Positions 19,910 to 28,007 of a stretch of DNA of 64,000 bases are shown piece after piece (the stretch's first letter is position 1; each line of letters begins with the position of its first letter). The notes under the pieces are model-generated. The model did not search any database, was not told where the DNA came from, and was given only the letters and a program-made list of their open reading frames with translations. The position numbers and the translations under genes are program-made. Origin of the DNA: Ramlibacter sp. (GTDB lineage Bacteria; Pseudomonadota; Gammaproteobacteria; Burkholderiales; Burkholderiaceae_C); assembly GCA_013815685.1 (NCBI GenBank), contig JACDFR010000006.1, positions 54,244 to 118,243 of the forward strand. Direction: 5' to 3'.

Positions 19910-20545
19910 ATGCCGTCAGCCCTTACCTTGCAGTCGTTGCCGCTGTTCCCCCTGGGCGCGGTGCTGTATCCCGGGGGAATCCTGCAGTTGCGGATTTTCG
20001 AGGTCCGCTACCTGGACATGATCGGCCGGTGCCACAAGGCGGGCGCACCCTTCGGAGTCGTCTTGCTGACCCAGGGCTCCGAGGTCAGGCAGCCGGGCGG
20101 CACGGAAGCCTTTTCCAGTGTCGGAACCCTGGCGACCATCAGCGAACTCGAAAGCCCCCGCCCCGGCCTGATGATGATTCGTGCGAGCGGCGCACAGCGC
20201 TTTCGCATCACGTCGAGCGACCAGCTCAAGCATGGCGTGTGGATCGCCGACGTCGAGCGCCTGCCGGCCGACATGGCGGTACCGATTCCCGACGATCTCA
20301 AACTCACCGCCACCGCGCTGGGACGGCTTATCCAGTCGCTGCAGGAAAAGGCCGACTCACCAAGCCGCATGCCGCTGCAGGGCCCGTGGCGCCTGGACGA
20401 TTGTGGCTGGGTCGCGAACCGTTGGTGCGAGCTGCTGCCCCTGTCACCCCAACTCAAGCAGCGACTGATGGAACTGGACAACCCGCTGGTGCGGCTGGAG
20501 CTTGTCAGCGACGTGCTGGCACGCACGGGCATCGCGAACCAGTAA
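19910..20545 (+). CDS. LON peptidase substrate-binding domain protein
   Basis: A 211-aa protein made up almost only of the LON N-terminal domain (PF02190 family): SLPLFPLGAVLYPGGILQLR and IFEVRYLDMIGRC at the start, then a helical half containing WVANRWCELLPLSPQLKQRLM. No AAA+ or serine protease domain follows, so it is not a Lon protease; stand-alone forms are common in proteobacteria and their role is unclear. It ends nine bases from the convergent end of the glycan operon. Confidence 0.85.
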   Translation: MPSALTLQSLPLFPLGAVLYPGGILQLRIFEVRYLDMIGRCHKAGAPFGVVLLTQGSEVRQPGGTEAFSSVGTLATISELESPRPGLMMIRASGAQRFRITSSDQLKHGVWIADVERLPADMAVPIPDDLKLTATALGRLIQSLQEKADSPSRMPLQGPWRLDDCGWVANRWCELLPLSPQLKQRLMELDNPLVRLELVSDVLARTGIANQ

Positions 20546-20554
20546 GGCCGGCAA

Positions 20555-22369
20555 CTACCGGGGGGTGTATTCAGGGACCTGGCTGCGCAGCCACCGGCGC
20601 AGGCTGTCCCCTGCCGGCGCGGCGCCCGCATCGCCGATCCAGCGGATCACGCTCTCGATGTCGGCCTGATGATGACCTGCCGTCTTGGCCACCCGCAGCT
20701 TGGGGTGCGGCGTGGATTCCGTGGTCTCATCGTCCGCGAGCAATTCCTCATAGAGCTTTTCACCGGGGCGCAGGCCCGTGTAGCTGATCGGAATCTCATG
20801 TTCGGTCCTGCCGGACAGCCGTATCAGCATGCGGGCCAGATCGACGATCTTGACCGGCTCTCCCATGTCCATGACGAAGATCTGGCCCGAGCGGCCCATG
20901 AGCCCGGCTTGCAGCACCAGCTGCGCCGCCTCGGGGATGGTCATGAAGAAACGCACGATTTCGGCATGCGTCACCGTGACGGGGCCGCCTCGGGAGATCT
21001 GCCTGACGAACAGTGGCACCACCGAACCGCTGGATCCCAGAACATTGCCGAACCGCACCGAGACGTACTGCGTGCGGTCGTACTCGCCCGCCACCCCCTG
21101 CACCATGAGCTCGGCCAGGCGTTTGCTGGCCCCCATGACATTGGTCGGATTGACGGCCTTGTCGGTCGAGATCATGACGAAGCGGCGGGCCCCGCATTCG
21201 CCCGCCACGCGGGCGGCGTTCAGGGTGCCCATCACGTTGGTGCGTAGCGCCTCGATCTCATTGAGTTCCTCCATGAGCGGCACATGCTTGTACGCGGCAG
21301 CGTGCAACACCACGGCGGGCCGGTGCTTGAGCGAAATCGCCCGCAACCGCTCGATCTCGCGGACGTTGGCCGTGTAGTACGAGCCGTGCATCTGGGGGTG
21401 TGCTTCGCGCAGCTCCTGCTCGAGCTGGTAGACGGCGAACTCCGAAACATCGACGAGGACCAGGTGGCCCACGCCGAAGCGCGCCACCTGCCGGCACAAT
21501 TCCGAGCCGATCGAGCCGCCCGCCCCCGTCACCAGCACCGTCTGCCCGGACATCAGGTCCGCCAGCCCCGCTTCGTCCAGTTGCACGGGCGTTCGCCCGA
21601 GCAGGTCGTCCAGCTCGATCTTGCGCGGGCCCGTGCTCTCGGTCTTGAGCCATTCATCGGGACGCGGCATGGTCAACAATGCCACGCGAGAGCCCGCGAC
21701 GCTCATCAGGGCCTCGCGCCGGGCCGATGATCCGGCGGGGCTGGCGATCAATGCGGCTTCGGCCTGGGCGGCGGCACAGATGTCCGCCAGGGCGGCCGTC
21801 TGGCCCAGCACCCGCACATTCTGGATGGAACGCCCGACCTCGGCCGCTTCGGGCGACACGATGCCGACCGGATGCCACTGGTGCGAGCCCTTGAGGGCGC
21901 GCAGCGCATCCGACGCGTCCTGGAGCAAGCCCACGATGACCAGCCGCCGTCCCCCGCTGGGGCCCAGCGTGCGATGCTCCGAGAATGTGCGCCAGCCCGC
22001 ACGGGCGGCACCCAGAAAAATGAGTGCCAGCATCGGCTGCAACAGCAGCACCGAGCGGGGAAACCAGGGCACTCGAAGCATCAATACCGCCGCCGCGGTC
22101 AGCAGTCCCCCCAGCACCATCCCGGCCGCAAGCTGCCTCAGCTCCGGCAAGCCGATGTAGCTCCAGACCTGGCGATAGACCCGCGCCAGCGTCAGTCCCG
22201 CCGCATAGCCCGCCAGGCACAAGGGGCTGGTCAGCAGCGCCAGTCGCTCGAACTCACGGGGAATATCGAAATTGAAACGCAGCCAGAACGCCGCCCACCC
22301 CGCCAGCAACACCAGCGCGAGGTCGACCATCAGCAGGACAACGGGCTTCCTACGCAGCTGCACGCCCAT
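20555..22369 (-). CDS. Membrane nucleoside-diphosphate-sugar 4,6-dehydratase (WbpM/PglF/CapD type)
   Basis: A 604-aa protein. Four membrane helices lie in the first ~130 residues, then a CoA-binding-like Rossmann domain, then an extended-SDR catalytic domain starting VLVTGAGGSIGSELCRQV. The catalytic region reads STDKAVNPTNVMGASKR, i.e. Met in place of the usual Tyr, the hallmark of WbpM/PglF-type UDP-GlcNAc 4,6-dehydratases. Proteins of this long membrane type make UDP-4-keto-6-deoxy-GlcNAc with retained C5 configuration, the precursor of bacillosamine and legionaminic acid. It is the last gene of the 14-gene leftward operon and overlaps the aminotransferase gene by 20 bases. The substrate is inferred from the neighbours. 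Confidence 0.9.
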   Translation of the reverse strand: MGVQLRRKPVVLLMVDLALVLLAGWAAFWLRFNFDIPREFERLALLTSPLCLAGYAAGLTLARVYRQVWSYIGLPELRQLAAGMVLGGLLTAAAVLMLRVPWFPRSVLLLQPMLALIFLGAARAGWRTFSEHRTLGPSGGRRLVIVGLLQDASDALRALKGSHQWHPVGIVSPEAAEVGRSIQNVRVLGQTAALADICAAAQAEAALIASPAGSSARREALMSVAGSRVALLTMPRPDEWLKTESTGPRKIELDDLLGRTPVQLDEAGLADLMSGQTVLVTGAGGSIGSELCRQVARFGVGHLVLVDVSEFAVYQLEQELREAHPQMHGSYYTANVREIERLRAISLKHRPAVVLHAAAYKHVPLMEELNEIEALRTNVMGTLNAARVAGECGARRFVMISTDKAVNPTNVMGASKRLAELMVQGVAGEYDRTQYVSVRFGNVLGSSGSVVPLFVRQISRGGPVTVTHAEIVRFFMTIPEAAQLVLQAGLMGRSGQIFVMDMGEPVKIVDLARMLIRLSGRTEHEIPISYTGLRPGEKLYEELLADDETTESTPHPKLRVAKTAGHHQADIESVIRWIGDAGAAPAGDSLRRWLRSQVPEYTPR

Positions 22370-23852
22370 CCTCGGCGAGTGCCAGCGCGCGGCGCAACTG
22401 CTCGATCACCCGGCCCTGCTGCCCGGCCGTGAGGTTGGAGCCCGAAGGCAGGCAGATGCCGGTTTCGAACAACTCGGTGGAAACGTCGCGATCGGCGTGT
22501 GCGAAAAATGGCGCCCCCCGGAACAACGGCTGGCGATGCATGGGCTTCCAGACCGGACGCGCCTCGATCGAGTGCCGCTCCAGCGCACGAAGGACGCGAT
22601 CCCGCCGCAGCCGCGCATCGGCGCCGAGCATAGTGAAACACGTCAGCCAGCGCGTCGAGCGGAATCCCGCCGGCTCCGGCATCCAGTTCACCTGGGACTG
22701 ATCCGACAGTGCTTCACGATACCTATCGAACACCTGGCGGCGTTGCTCAACGCGCTGCTCCAGCACGCGCAGCTGCCCCCGCCCGATGCCGGCCAGGACA
22801 TTGCTCATCCGGTAGTTGAAGCCCATCTCCAGGTGCTCGTAGTGGGCGGCGGTCTCGCGCGCCTGCGTGGCGAGCTTGCGGGCGCGCTCGACCACGGCGG
22901 GATCGTCCGCGACCACCATGCCGCCACCGGAGGTCGTGATGATCTTGTTGCCATTGAACGAGTACACGCCGATCCGCCCGAAACTGCCGCTGGCCCGGCC
23001 TTTGTACAAGGCGCCCAGCGACTCGGCCGCATCTTCCAGCACGGGCACGCCATAACGCTCGCAGATCGGCAGCAGCGCGTCCATGTCCGCGCTTTGGCCG
23101 TAAAGATTCACCACGATCACCGCGCGCGGCAGCCTGCCTTCGCGCCGCGCCCACTCGAATGCGCTGGCAAGCGCCGGCGGCGACATATTCCAGGTCTGCG
23201 GCTCGCAATCGATGAACACGGGCCGCGCACCGCAATAAAGTATCGGGTTGCAGCTGCCGACAAAAGTGAGCGACGAACAAAATACCGTATCGCCGGGCTG
23301 TACACCGAGCAAAAGCAACGCCAGATGAATCGCGGCCGTGCCCGAACTCACCGCCGCGCCATGCCCCACACCGACGTGAGCCGCCAGTTCGCGCTCGAAC
23401 CCATCGACGTGCGGGCCGAGCGGCGCAATCCAGTTGGTCTTGAAGGCGTCCTCCACGAATGCAGTCTCTTCATCCCCGAGGTGGGGCGACGAAAGCCAGA
23501 TCCGCTGGGAGAGCTCGCGCCGGAACATGACATCCACCACGCGCCCCGCCTCGTCCACCACGGGCAGGTGATCGATCTGGTGCTGGTCCAGCAAGGCGAC
23601 GACGCGGGCCAAGCTCGCGTCGGTATCGACGGTGATGGCCGCCTGCCCGGGAAGGTCTGCGATGGCGGTACCGTCGTTCACCTGTCGCAGCGCCGCGCGC
23701 CTCAGGTCGCCATCGGTGAGTGTGCGGCGCAGCCGCCGGTCGGCATCCACCACCAGCAGCACGCCACGGGCGGTCTCGTTCAGCGATGCAAGTGCCTGCC
23801 GCAATGTGCAACCAGGCTGCACGCACAACGCCGCGAACTCATCGGCGGTCAT
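22350..23852 (-). CDS. DegT/DnrJ/EryC1-family (LegC-like) aminotransferase with N-terminal CBS pair
   Basis: A 500-aa two-part protein. Residues 1 to ~118 form two CBS motifs (RGVLLVVDADRRLRRTLTDG and DHLPVVDEAGRVVDVMF). Residues ~120-500 are a PLP aminotransferase of the DegT family, with SSGTAAIHLALL, the Asp in VLEDAAESLGA and the PLP lysine K303 in YSFNGNKIITTSGGG, a signature close to LegC/PglE. Predicted role: amination at C4 of the UDP-4-keto-6-deoxy-GlcNAc made by the next gene product. Start ATG 23852 overlaps the acetyltransferase stop (ATGA). CBS pairs usually bind adenine nucleotides, so the fusion may let nucleotide status tune flux. A CBS-LegC fusion is unusual as far as I know. 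Confidence 0.88.
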   Translation of the reverse strand: MTADEFAALCVQPGCTLRQALASLNETARGVLLVVDADRRLRRTLTDGDLRRAALRQVNDGTAIADLPGQAAITVDTDASLARVVALLDQHQIDHLPVVDEAGRVVDVMFRRELSQRIWLSSPHLGDEETAFVEDAFKTNWIAPLGPHVDGFERELAAHVGVGHGAAVSSGTAAIHLALLLLGVQPGDTVFCSSLTFVGSCNPILYCGARPVFIDCEPQTWNMSPPALASAFEWARREGRLPRAVIVVNLYGQSADMDALLPICERYGVPVLEDAAESLGALYKGRASGSFGRIGVYSFNGNKIITTSGGGMVVADDPAVVERARKLATQARETAAHYEHLEMGFNYRMSNVLAGIGRGQLRVLEQRVEQRRQVFDRYREALSDQSQVNWMPEPAGFRSTRWLTCFTMLGADARLRRDRVLRALERHSIEARPVWKPMHRQPLFRGAPFFAHADRDVSTELFETGICLPSGSNLTAGQQGRVIEQLRRALALAEDGRAAA

Positions 23853-24463
23853 TTTTTCAGCCTCCGGGCCGGCACGCCCGCGTACACCCCTGGTTCGTCG
23901 AGGTGATCGCAAACCACCGCACCGGCACCTACCACCACGTCGTCGCCCACGCGCAGGCCCGACAAAACGCAGGCACCGCTTCCGATCAGCACCCGCCGGC
24001 CCACCTGAACGCGCCCGCCCAATGCGGCACGCGGGGCGATATGGGAAAAATCACCCACGGTCGCGTCGTGATCCACCACGGCGCCGTGATTCACGATGAC
24101 CGAACGGCCCAGGCCCGCGAGCGGCGCGACCACCGCCTGCGCGGCGATGAAGCAGCCCGGTGACAACGACGCCTGGGAAGACACCGCGGCCTGCGGATGT
24201 ACGACGGTCGCCAGCACGCCGGCAGCGAGGACCGCCACCTCTTTCTCGCGGCTTGCGGCATTCCCGATCGCCACATGCACGGCCTGCGCCGTGGCCAGTG
24301 CCCCGTCGGGCTGCAGCAATGCGATGCCCGCCAGCAGTTCGCCTCGGCAGCGGGCGGGGTCGCGGTCACTGGCGACGATCACGGACCACTTGCCTGCGAG
24401 CCGCGCGGCATCAGCCACGACGCGGCCATGGCCGCCGGCGCCGAATATCAGGAGGCTAGCCAC
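23849..24463 (-). CDS. NeuD/PglD-like sugar O/N-acetyltransferase
   Basis: About 204 aa. An N-terminal Rossmann-like sugar-nucleotide domain starts LLIFGAGGHGRVVADAARLA. A left-handed beta-helix of hexapeptide repeats follows (VIVNHGAVVDHDATVGDFSH, RVLIGSGACVLSGLRVG) and ends in PGVYAGVPARRLKK. The His pair around NHGAVVDHD matches the catalytic region of PglD. Predicted role: N-acetylation at C4 to give UDP-N,N'-diacetylbacillosamine. GTG 24463 is my preferred start; TTG 24484, overlapping the neuC stop, is possible. Confidence 0.85.
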   Translation of the reverse strand: MASLLIFGAGGHGRVVADAARLAGKWSVIVASDRDPARCRGELLAGIALLQPDGALATAQAVHVAIGNAASREKEVAVLAAGVLATVVHPQAAVSSQASLSPGCFIAAQAVVAPLAGLGRSVIVNHGAVVDHDATVGDFSHIAPRAALGGRVQVGRRVLIGSGACVLSGLRVGDDVVVGAGAVVCDHLDEPGVYAGVPARRLKK

Positions 24464-24480
24464 GTTGGAAGGCCCTCGGT

Positions 24481-25626
24481 TCAATAGCTGTTCACCTTTT
24501 CCAGAAGCTGCGCACCGGCCGGCAGGTTCGCGAGCAGCGACGCAATGCGTTCTCCCGCGTGGCCGTCGCCCCAGAGATTGTCACACGGCCACCGGCCGTG
24601 GTTCAGGGCGGCCCGCAGCCCGGATTCGATCGGCACGCGCTCGGCGGGCACGTCGATCACGTTGGCGTTGCGCTCCCGCAAGCGCTGGCGCTCGCCGATA
24701 TTCACCACGGGGGTGCCGAAGGTGGCGGCCTCGATAATGCCCGCAGATGAATTGCCGGCGAGTACTTCGCAATGGCGCAAGGCTGCTGCGAACAGCGGCC
24801 TGGGCAGGTGCCGCACACGCAGTGAACCTGCCGGCAACGCAGTCCCATCGAGCGCGGCCAGGATTTCGAGCGAGCCGGCATCGGCATTGGGTTCCAGCCA
24901 GATCACCGGCAACGCCACGGCTTGCAACGCATGCAGGAGCGCTTGCGCCTGCGCGCGGGCCTGCCCCGCCTGCTGCACCACAGGATGGAACAGCGCCAGT
25001 GCGAAAGCGCTGGCTGGCGATAGCCCGAGGCTGCGCAGGCAGTCCTCCCGGGCCATCTCGCCCAACTGGGACAGTCCATCCAGCCCGGGGGCTCCTGTCA
25101 CGAAAATGCGCACGCAGTCCTCTCCCATGCACACCAGGCGTTCGCGCGAACCCGGCGTCGCCACGAAGTGATAGGTAGCCAGCTTGCTGATGGCGTGGCG
25201 CACCGGCTCGTCCACCGTGCCCGATCGCTCGCCCCCGTGGACATGCACGGTGGGAACCCCGACATGCAGTGCGGCGATGGCGCCGGCCAGCATCTCGCCG
25301 CGGTCTCCGAGCAGCAGCAGGAAATCGGGCCGCTCCCTCATGAGCAATGGCGTCAAGCCGCTCATGCAGTCGGCCACCGCGACCGCCATGCTGCCGGCGC
25401 TGCGTGTATCCATGTCCAGCGGCAGCTCGGCACAGATAGGCAGGCCGCTGGCTCGAATCTCCCCGATCGTGCCACCATGCGCGCTGCTCAGATGCATGCC
25501 AGTGACGGCCATTTGCAGGCTCAGCCGGGGCGTCGCCGCGATGCGTTGCAAGGTGCTTTGCATCAAGCCGAAGTCGGCGCGGGTGCCGCTCAGGTAGATG
25601 ACGCGGCGCGCAGGTACTGTGCTCAC
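24481..25626 (-). CDS. neuC: UDP-N-acetylglucosamine 2-epimerase (hydrolysing), NeuC/LegG type
   Basis: A 381-aa GT-B-fold epimerase. RVIYLSGTRADFGLMQSTLQ starts the protein, and the UDP-sugar site is seen in LLLGDRGEMLAGAIAALHVG, TVHVHGGERSGTVDEPVRHA and, near the end, GNSSAGIIEAATFGTPVVNI. The GGE-SGTVDE-RHAI-K pattern is that of hydrolysing 2-epimerases. In this operon the likely substrate is UDP-diacetylbacillosamine, giving 2,4-diacetamido-2,4,6-trideoxymannose (LegG activity), but UDP-GlcNAc to ManNAc (NeuC) cannot be excluded. It starts with GTG at 25626, overlapping the neuB stop. Confidence 0.9.
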   Translation of the reverse strand: MSTVPARRVIYLSGTRADFGLMQSTLQRIAATPRLSLQMAVTGMHLSSAHGGTIGEIRASGLPICAELPLDMDTRSAGSMAVAVADCMSGLTPLLMRERPDFLLLLGDRGEMLAGAIAALHVGVPTVHVHGGERSGTVDEPVRHAISKLATYHFVATPGSRERLVCMGEDCVRIFVTGAPGLDGLSQLGEMAREDCLRSLGLSPASAFALALFHPVVQQAGQARAQAQALLHALQAVALPVIWLEPNADAGSLEILAALDGTALPAGSLRVRHLPRPLFAAALRHCEVLAGNSSAGIIEAATFGTPVVNIGERQRLRERNANVIDVPAERVPIESGLRAALNHGRWPCDNLWGDGHAGERIASLLANLPAGAQLLEKVNSY

Positions 25627-26651
25627 GGCGCCCCGCCTTCCAGGTCGTCCCACGACAGCGGGCTTCCGGCCGCTATTGGCGCGCGGGCCGTGCGGCCGAC
25701 GATGCGCGGCAACTCGCGCGGGGCAAGGCCGGTTGCCGGACGACGGCAGGCAAGCATGTTCTGCACGATGAGCGTTCCCGCCGGAATGTCTCTCGCTGCG
25801 ACGACACTGCGCCGCGCCACGCGCGCGGTGTCCTGCTCCTCGATACCGGGCGCCTTGACACCGTCGCCCAGCATCGCGCCGATGCGCCGGATACCCCTGA
25901 CCATGCTTGAAAATTCCAGCGGCTCCAGCGAGGCACCGTGATCGGGCCCGGGCAAGGTACGGTCCAGCGTGATGTGCTTCTCTATGGCCACGGCGCCCAG
26001 CGCCACGGCCGCCAGCGCCGCCTCGATTCCCAGGCTGTGATCGGAGTAGCCGATGGCCAGATCGAGATCCCTCGCCATCGACCGAATGGCATTGAGGTTG
26101 AGGGATTCGTCTTCGGCGGGGTAGGCCGAAGTGCAGTGTAGGACCGTGACGCTCCGCAGATGGCCGCGGGAGGCAGCGACCCATTCCAAGGCCTCGCCGA
26201 TCTCGGCCATCGTAGCCATACCGGTGGACACGAGCAGCGGCAGCTGGGCAGCGGCGGCCTTCTCGACCAGTGCGCGGTGCGTCAGCTCGCCGGATGACAG
26301 CTTGATCCGTTTCACGCCCAGGCGCACCAGCATGTCCACCGCCGCCACCGAAAAAGGCGTGGAAAAGAACTCGATGCCGATGGCATCGCAGTGCGCCTTG
26401 ATGGCTTGATGCTGTTCCTGGGAGAGCTCGAGTTTGCGCAGGAGCTCGAACTGGTCCTGCTCGCCCGTCTGCCTCGCCTGGTACGCGGCGGTTGGCGCGC
26501 CGGGGACCACCAGGTCCTGCGCGTGGAAAGTCTGGAACTTCACCGCGTCGGCGCCGGCCTGGTGCGCCGCGTCGCACAGGCGCAGCGCCATTGCCAGGTC
26601 GCCATTGTGGTTGACGCCGGCCTCCGCAATGACGAACACCGGCTCAGCCAC
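25623..26651 (-). CDS. neuB: N-acetylneuraminate / legionaminate synthase
   Basis: Condenses phosphoenolpyruvate with a 6-carbon amino sugar to form a nonulosonic acid. The 342-aa product shows FVIAEAGVNHNGDLAMALRL, ADAVKFQTF, FFSTPF, KLSSGELTH, STGMATMAEIGEAL, LHCTSAYPAEDESLNLNAI, IGYSDHSLGIEAA and EKHITLDRTLPGPDH, i.e. a complete NeuB barrel. A C-terminal antifreeze-like SAF domain follows (RRSVVAARDIPAGTLIVQNM). The start is GTG at 26651, eight bases inside the upstream cytidylyltransferase gene; a longer frame upstream is antisense-like and not supported. Neighbours favour legionaminate over sialate as product. Confidence 0.93.
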   Translation of the reverse strand: MAEPVFVIAEAGVNHNGDLAMALRLCDAAHQAGADAVKFQTFHAQDLVVPGAPTAAYQARQTGEQDQFELLRKLELSQEQHQAIKAHCDAIGIEFFSTPFSVAAVDMLVRLGVKRIKLSSGELTHRALVEKAAAAQLPLLVSTGMATMAEIGEALEWVAASRGHLRSVTVLHCTSAYPAEDESLNLNAIRSMARDLDLAIGYSDHSLGIEAALAAVALGAVAIEKHITLDRTLPGPDHGASLEPLEFSSMVRGIRRIGAMLGDGVKAPGIEEQDTARVARRSVVAARDIPAGTLIVQNMLACRRPATGLAPRELPRIVGRTARAPIAAGSPLSWDDLEGGAP

Positions 26652-27372
26652 GGGAACCTGCCGGGGCGGCGTGGCGTCCGAACAGCCACTGCACGTAATC
26701 GAAGTCTTCGAGCGTATCGATGTCCACCGATTTCCAGCGGGGCATGACATACGGCGCGACCCCGACGCTCCACAGGCCATGCACTGCCGCATGCGCCAGG
26801 GCGGCGCGATCCCAGACATAGATGGAACCGTTGAGCGCGTAGACCGGCGGCACGTCCTGGCGCCGCGCGCTGCCCTGCCCCTTGCACAAACGGACCAGGC
26901 CCTCGCCGACCTCTTCGACCAGATTGAAGTAAGGGTTGTCGGCTGCGGCGGTCACGCTGGCAACCAGCTGTGCACCAGGCCGAAGATGCAGCGCGGCACT
27001 GATATCCGCGCTGTCGCGCAAAGGCGACGTGGGCTGCAGATCGACGATGCGGGCTATCGGGATGCCCTCGCGCTCGAGGTGGGACACCAGGTGCTCGATG
27101 ACGGGAAGCTTTCCGGCCTCGTCCGTCGCCAGTTCCGCCGGCCGCAGGAAAGGCACCGCCGCGCCCGCGGCGCGCGCGGCCTGGGCTATCTGCGCGTCGT
27201 CCGTGGAGACATACACCCCGTCGATATCTGCGCAGTGCAGGGCCTGCGAGATCGTGTGCGCGATCAGAGGCCGGCCGGCGAAGGGCCGGATGTTCTTGCC
27301 CGGCAGGCCCTTGCTGCCGCCGCGGGCGCAAATGGTCGCTATGGTGCGGCCGCAGACGGGTGAGGCGCTCAT
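26644..27372 (-). CDS. CMP-nonulosonate synthetase (acylneuraminate cytidylyltransferase family)
   Basis: Activates the nonulosonic acid with CTP. It is 242 aa with the nucleotide-binding ATICARGGSKGLPGKNIRPF motif, IDGVYVSTDDAQIAQAARAA, the VDLQPTSPLRDSADI segment and a C-terminal IDTLEDFDYVQWL typical of NeuA/LegF proteins. Its ATG overlaps the hisH2 stop, and it overlaps the neuB start by eight bases, so synthesis of the three proteins is probably coupled. Confidence 0.9.
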   Translation of the reverse strand: MSASPVCGRTIATICARGGSKGLPGKNIRPFAGRPLIAHTISQALHCADIDGVYVSTDDAQIAQAARAAGAAVPFLRPAELATDEAGKLPVIEHLVSHLEREGIPIARIVDLQPTSPLRDSADISAALHLRPGAQLVASVTAAADNPYFNLVEEVGEGLVRLCKGQGSARRQDVPPVYALNGSIYVWDRAALAHAAVHGLWSVGVAPYVMPRWKSVDIDTLEDFDYVQWLFGRHAAPAGSRG

Positions 27373-28007
27373 AACCGCAGGAACCGCCTGAGCACGCCCA
27401 ACCCGGTATCGGCGCTGCGCTCGGGGTGAAACTGGCAGCCGTAGAGGTTGTCCTGGTGCACGGCGGCGCAGATCGGGACACCGTCGTAGCACACCTGCGC
27501 CAGCCGCACACTCTCCTGCGCAGGCTCCGCGGCGAACGAGTGAACGAAATAGACGCGCTCCAGCGGCCGGACGTCGGCCAGCACGGTGCCCTCCCATGAC
27601 GCCTCCTCCTCCAGGGCGCGCCATCCGATATGCGGAATTCGATGTGGCGAACCATCCGCCCCCACCGCCGGCACCGCACGCACCCGCCCAGGCAACAACC
27701 CGAGCCCGCGATGCTCACCCATCTCCTCGCTCGCGTCGAACATCACCTGCATGCCCACGCAGATCCCCAGGAAGGGCCGGCCGGTCTGCGCGAATCTCTG
27801 GACCAATTCGTCCAGGCCGCGCGCGCGCAGCTGCGCCATACCGTCACCAAACGCACCCACGCCGGGGAGCACCAGGCGCTGCGCATCCGCATCCTCACGC
27901 GATGCTTTCTGGACAACCTTCACCGAAGCGCCGCAATGCTCCAGTGCCCGCAGCACATTCAGCTGATTGCCGATGCCATAGTCGAGCACCGTGACCGGGA
28001 TGTTCAT
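27369..28007 (-). CDS. hisH: HisH2-type glutamine amidotransferase for acetamidino-sugar formation
   Basis: A 212-aa class I glutaminase. The nucleophile is C83 in PFLGICVGMQVMF, the oxyanion segment is GVGAFGDGM, and the His-Glu pair lies in YGCQFHPERSADTG. The sequence is that of imidazole glycerol phosphate synthase HisH. However, the gene sits with a divergent HisF and a WbpG-like amidotransferase inside a glycan operon, the same trio that makes amidino groups on LPS or flagellin sugars in Pseudomonas and Campylobacter. Role inferred: release ammonia from glutamine for HisF2/WbpG, not histidine synthesis. It overlaps hisF2 and the cytidylyltransferase gene (ATGA both sides). Confidence 0.88.
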   Translation of the reverse strand: MNIPVTVLDYGIGNQLNVLRALEHCGASVKVVQKASREDADAQRLVLPGVGAFGDGMAQLRARGLDELVQRFAQTGRPFLGICVGMQVMFDASEEMGEHRGLGLLPGRVRAVPAVGADGSPHRIPHIGWRALEEEASWEGTVLADVRPLERVYFVHSFAAEPAQESVRLAQVCYDGVPICAAVHQDNLYGCQFHPERSADTGLGVLRRFLRL

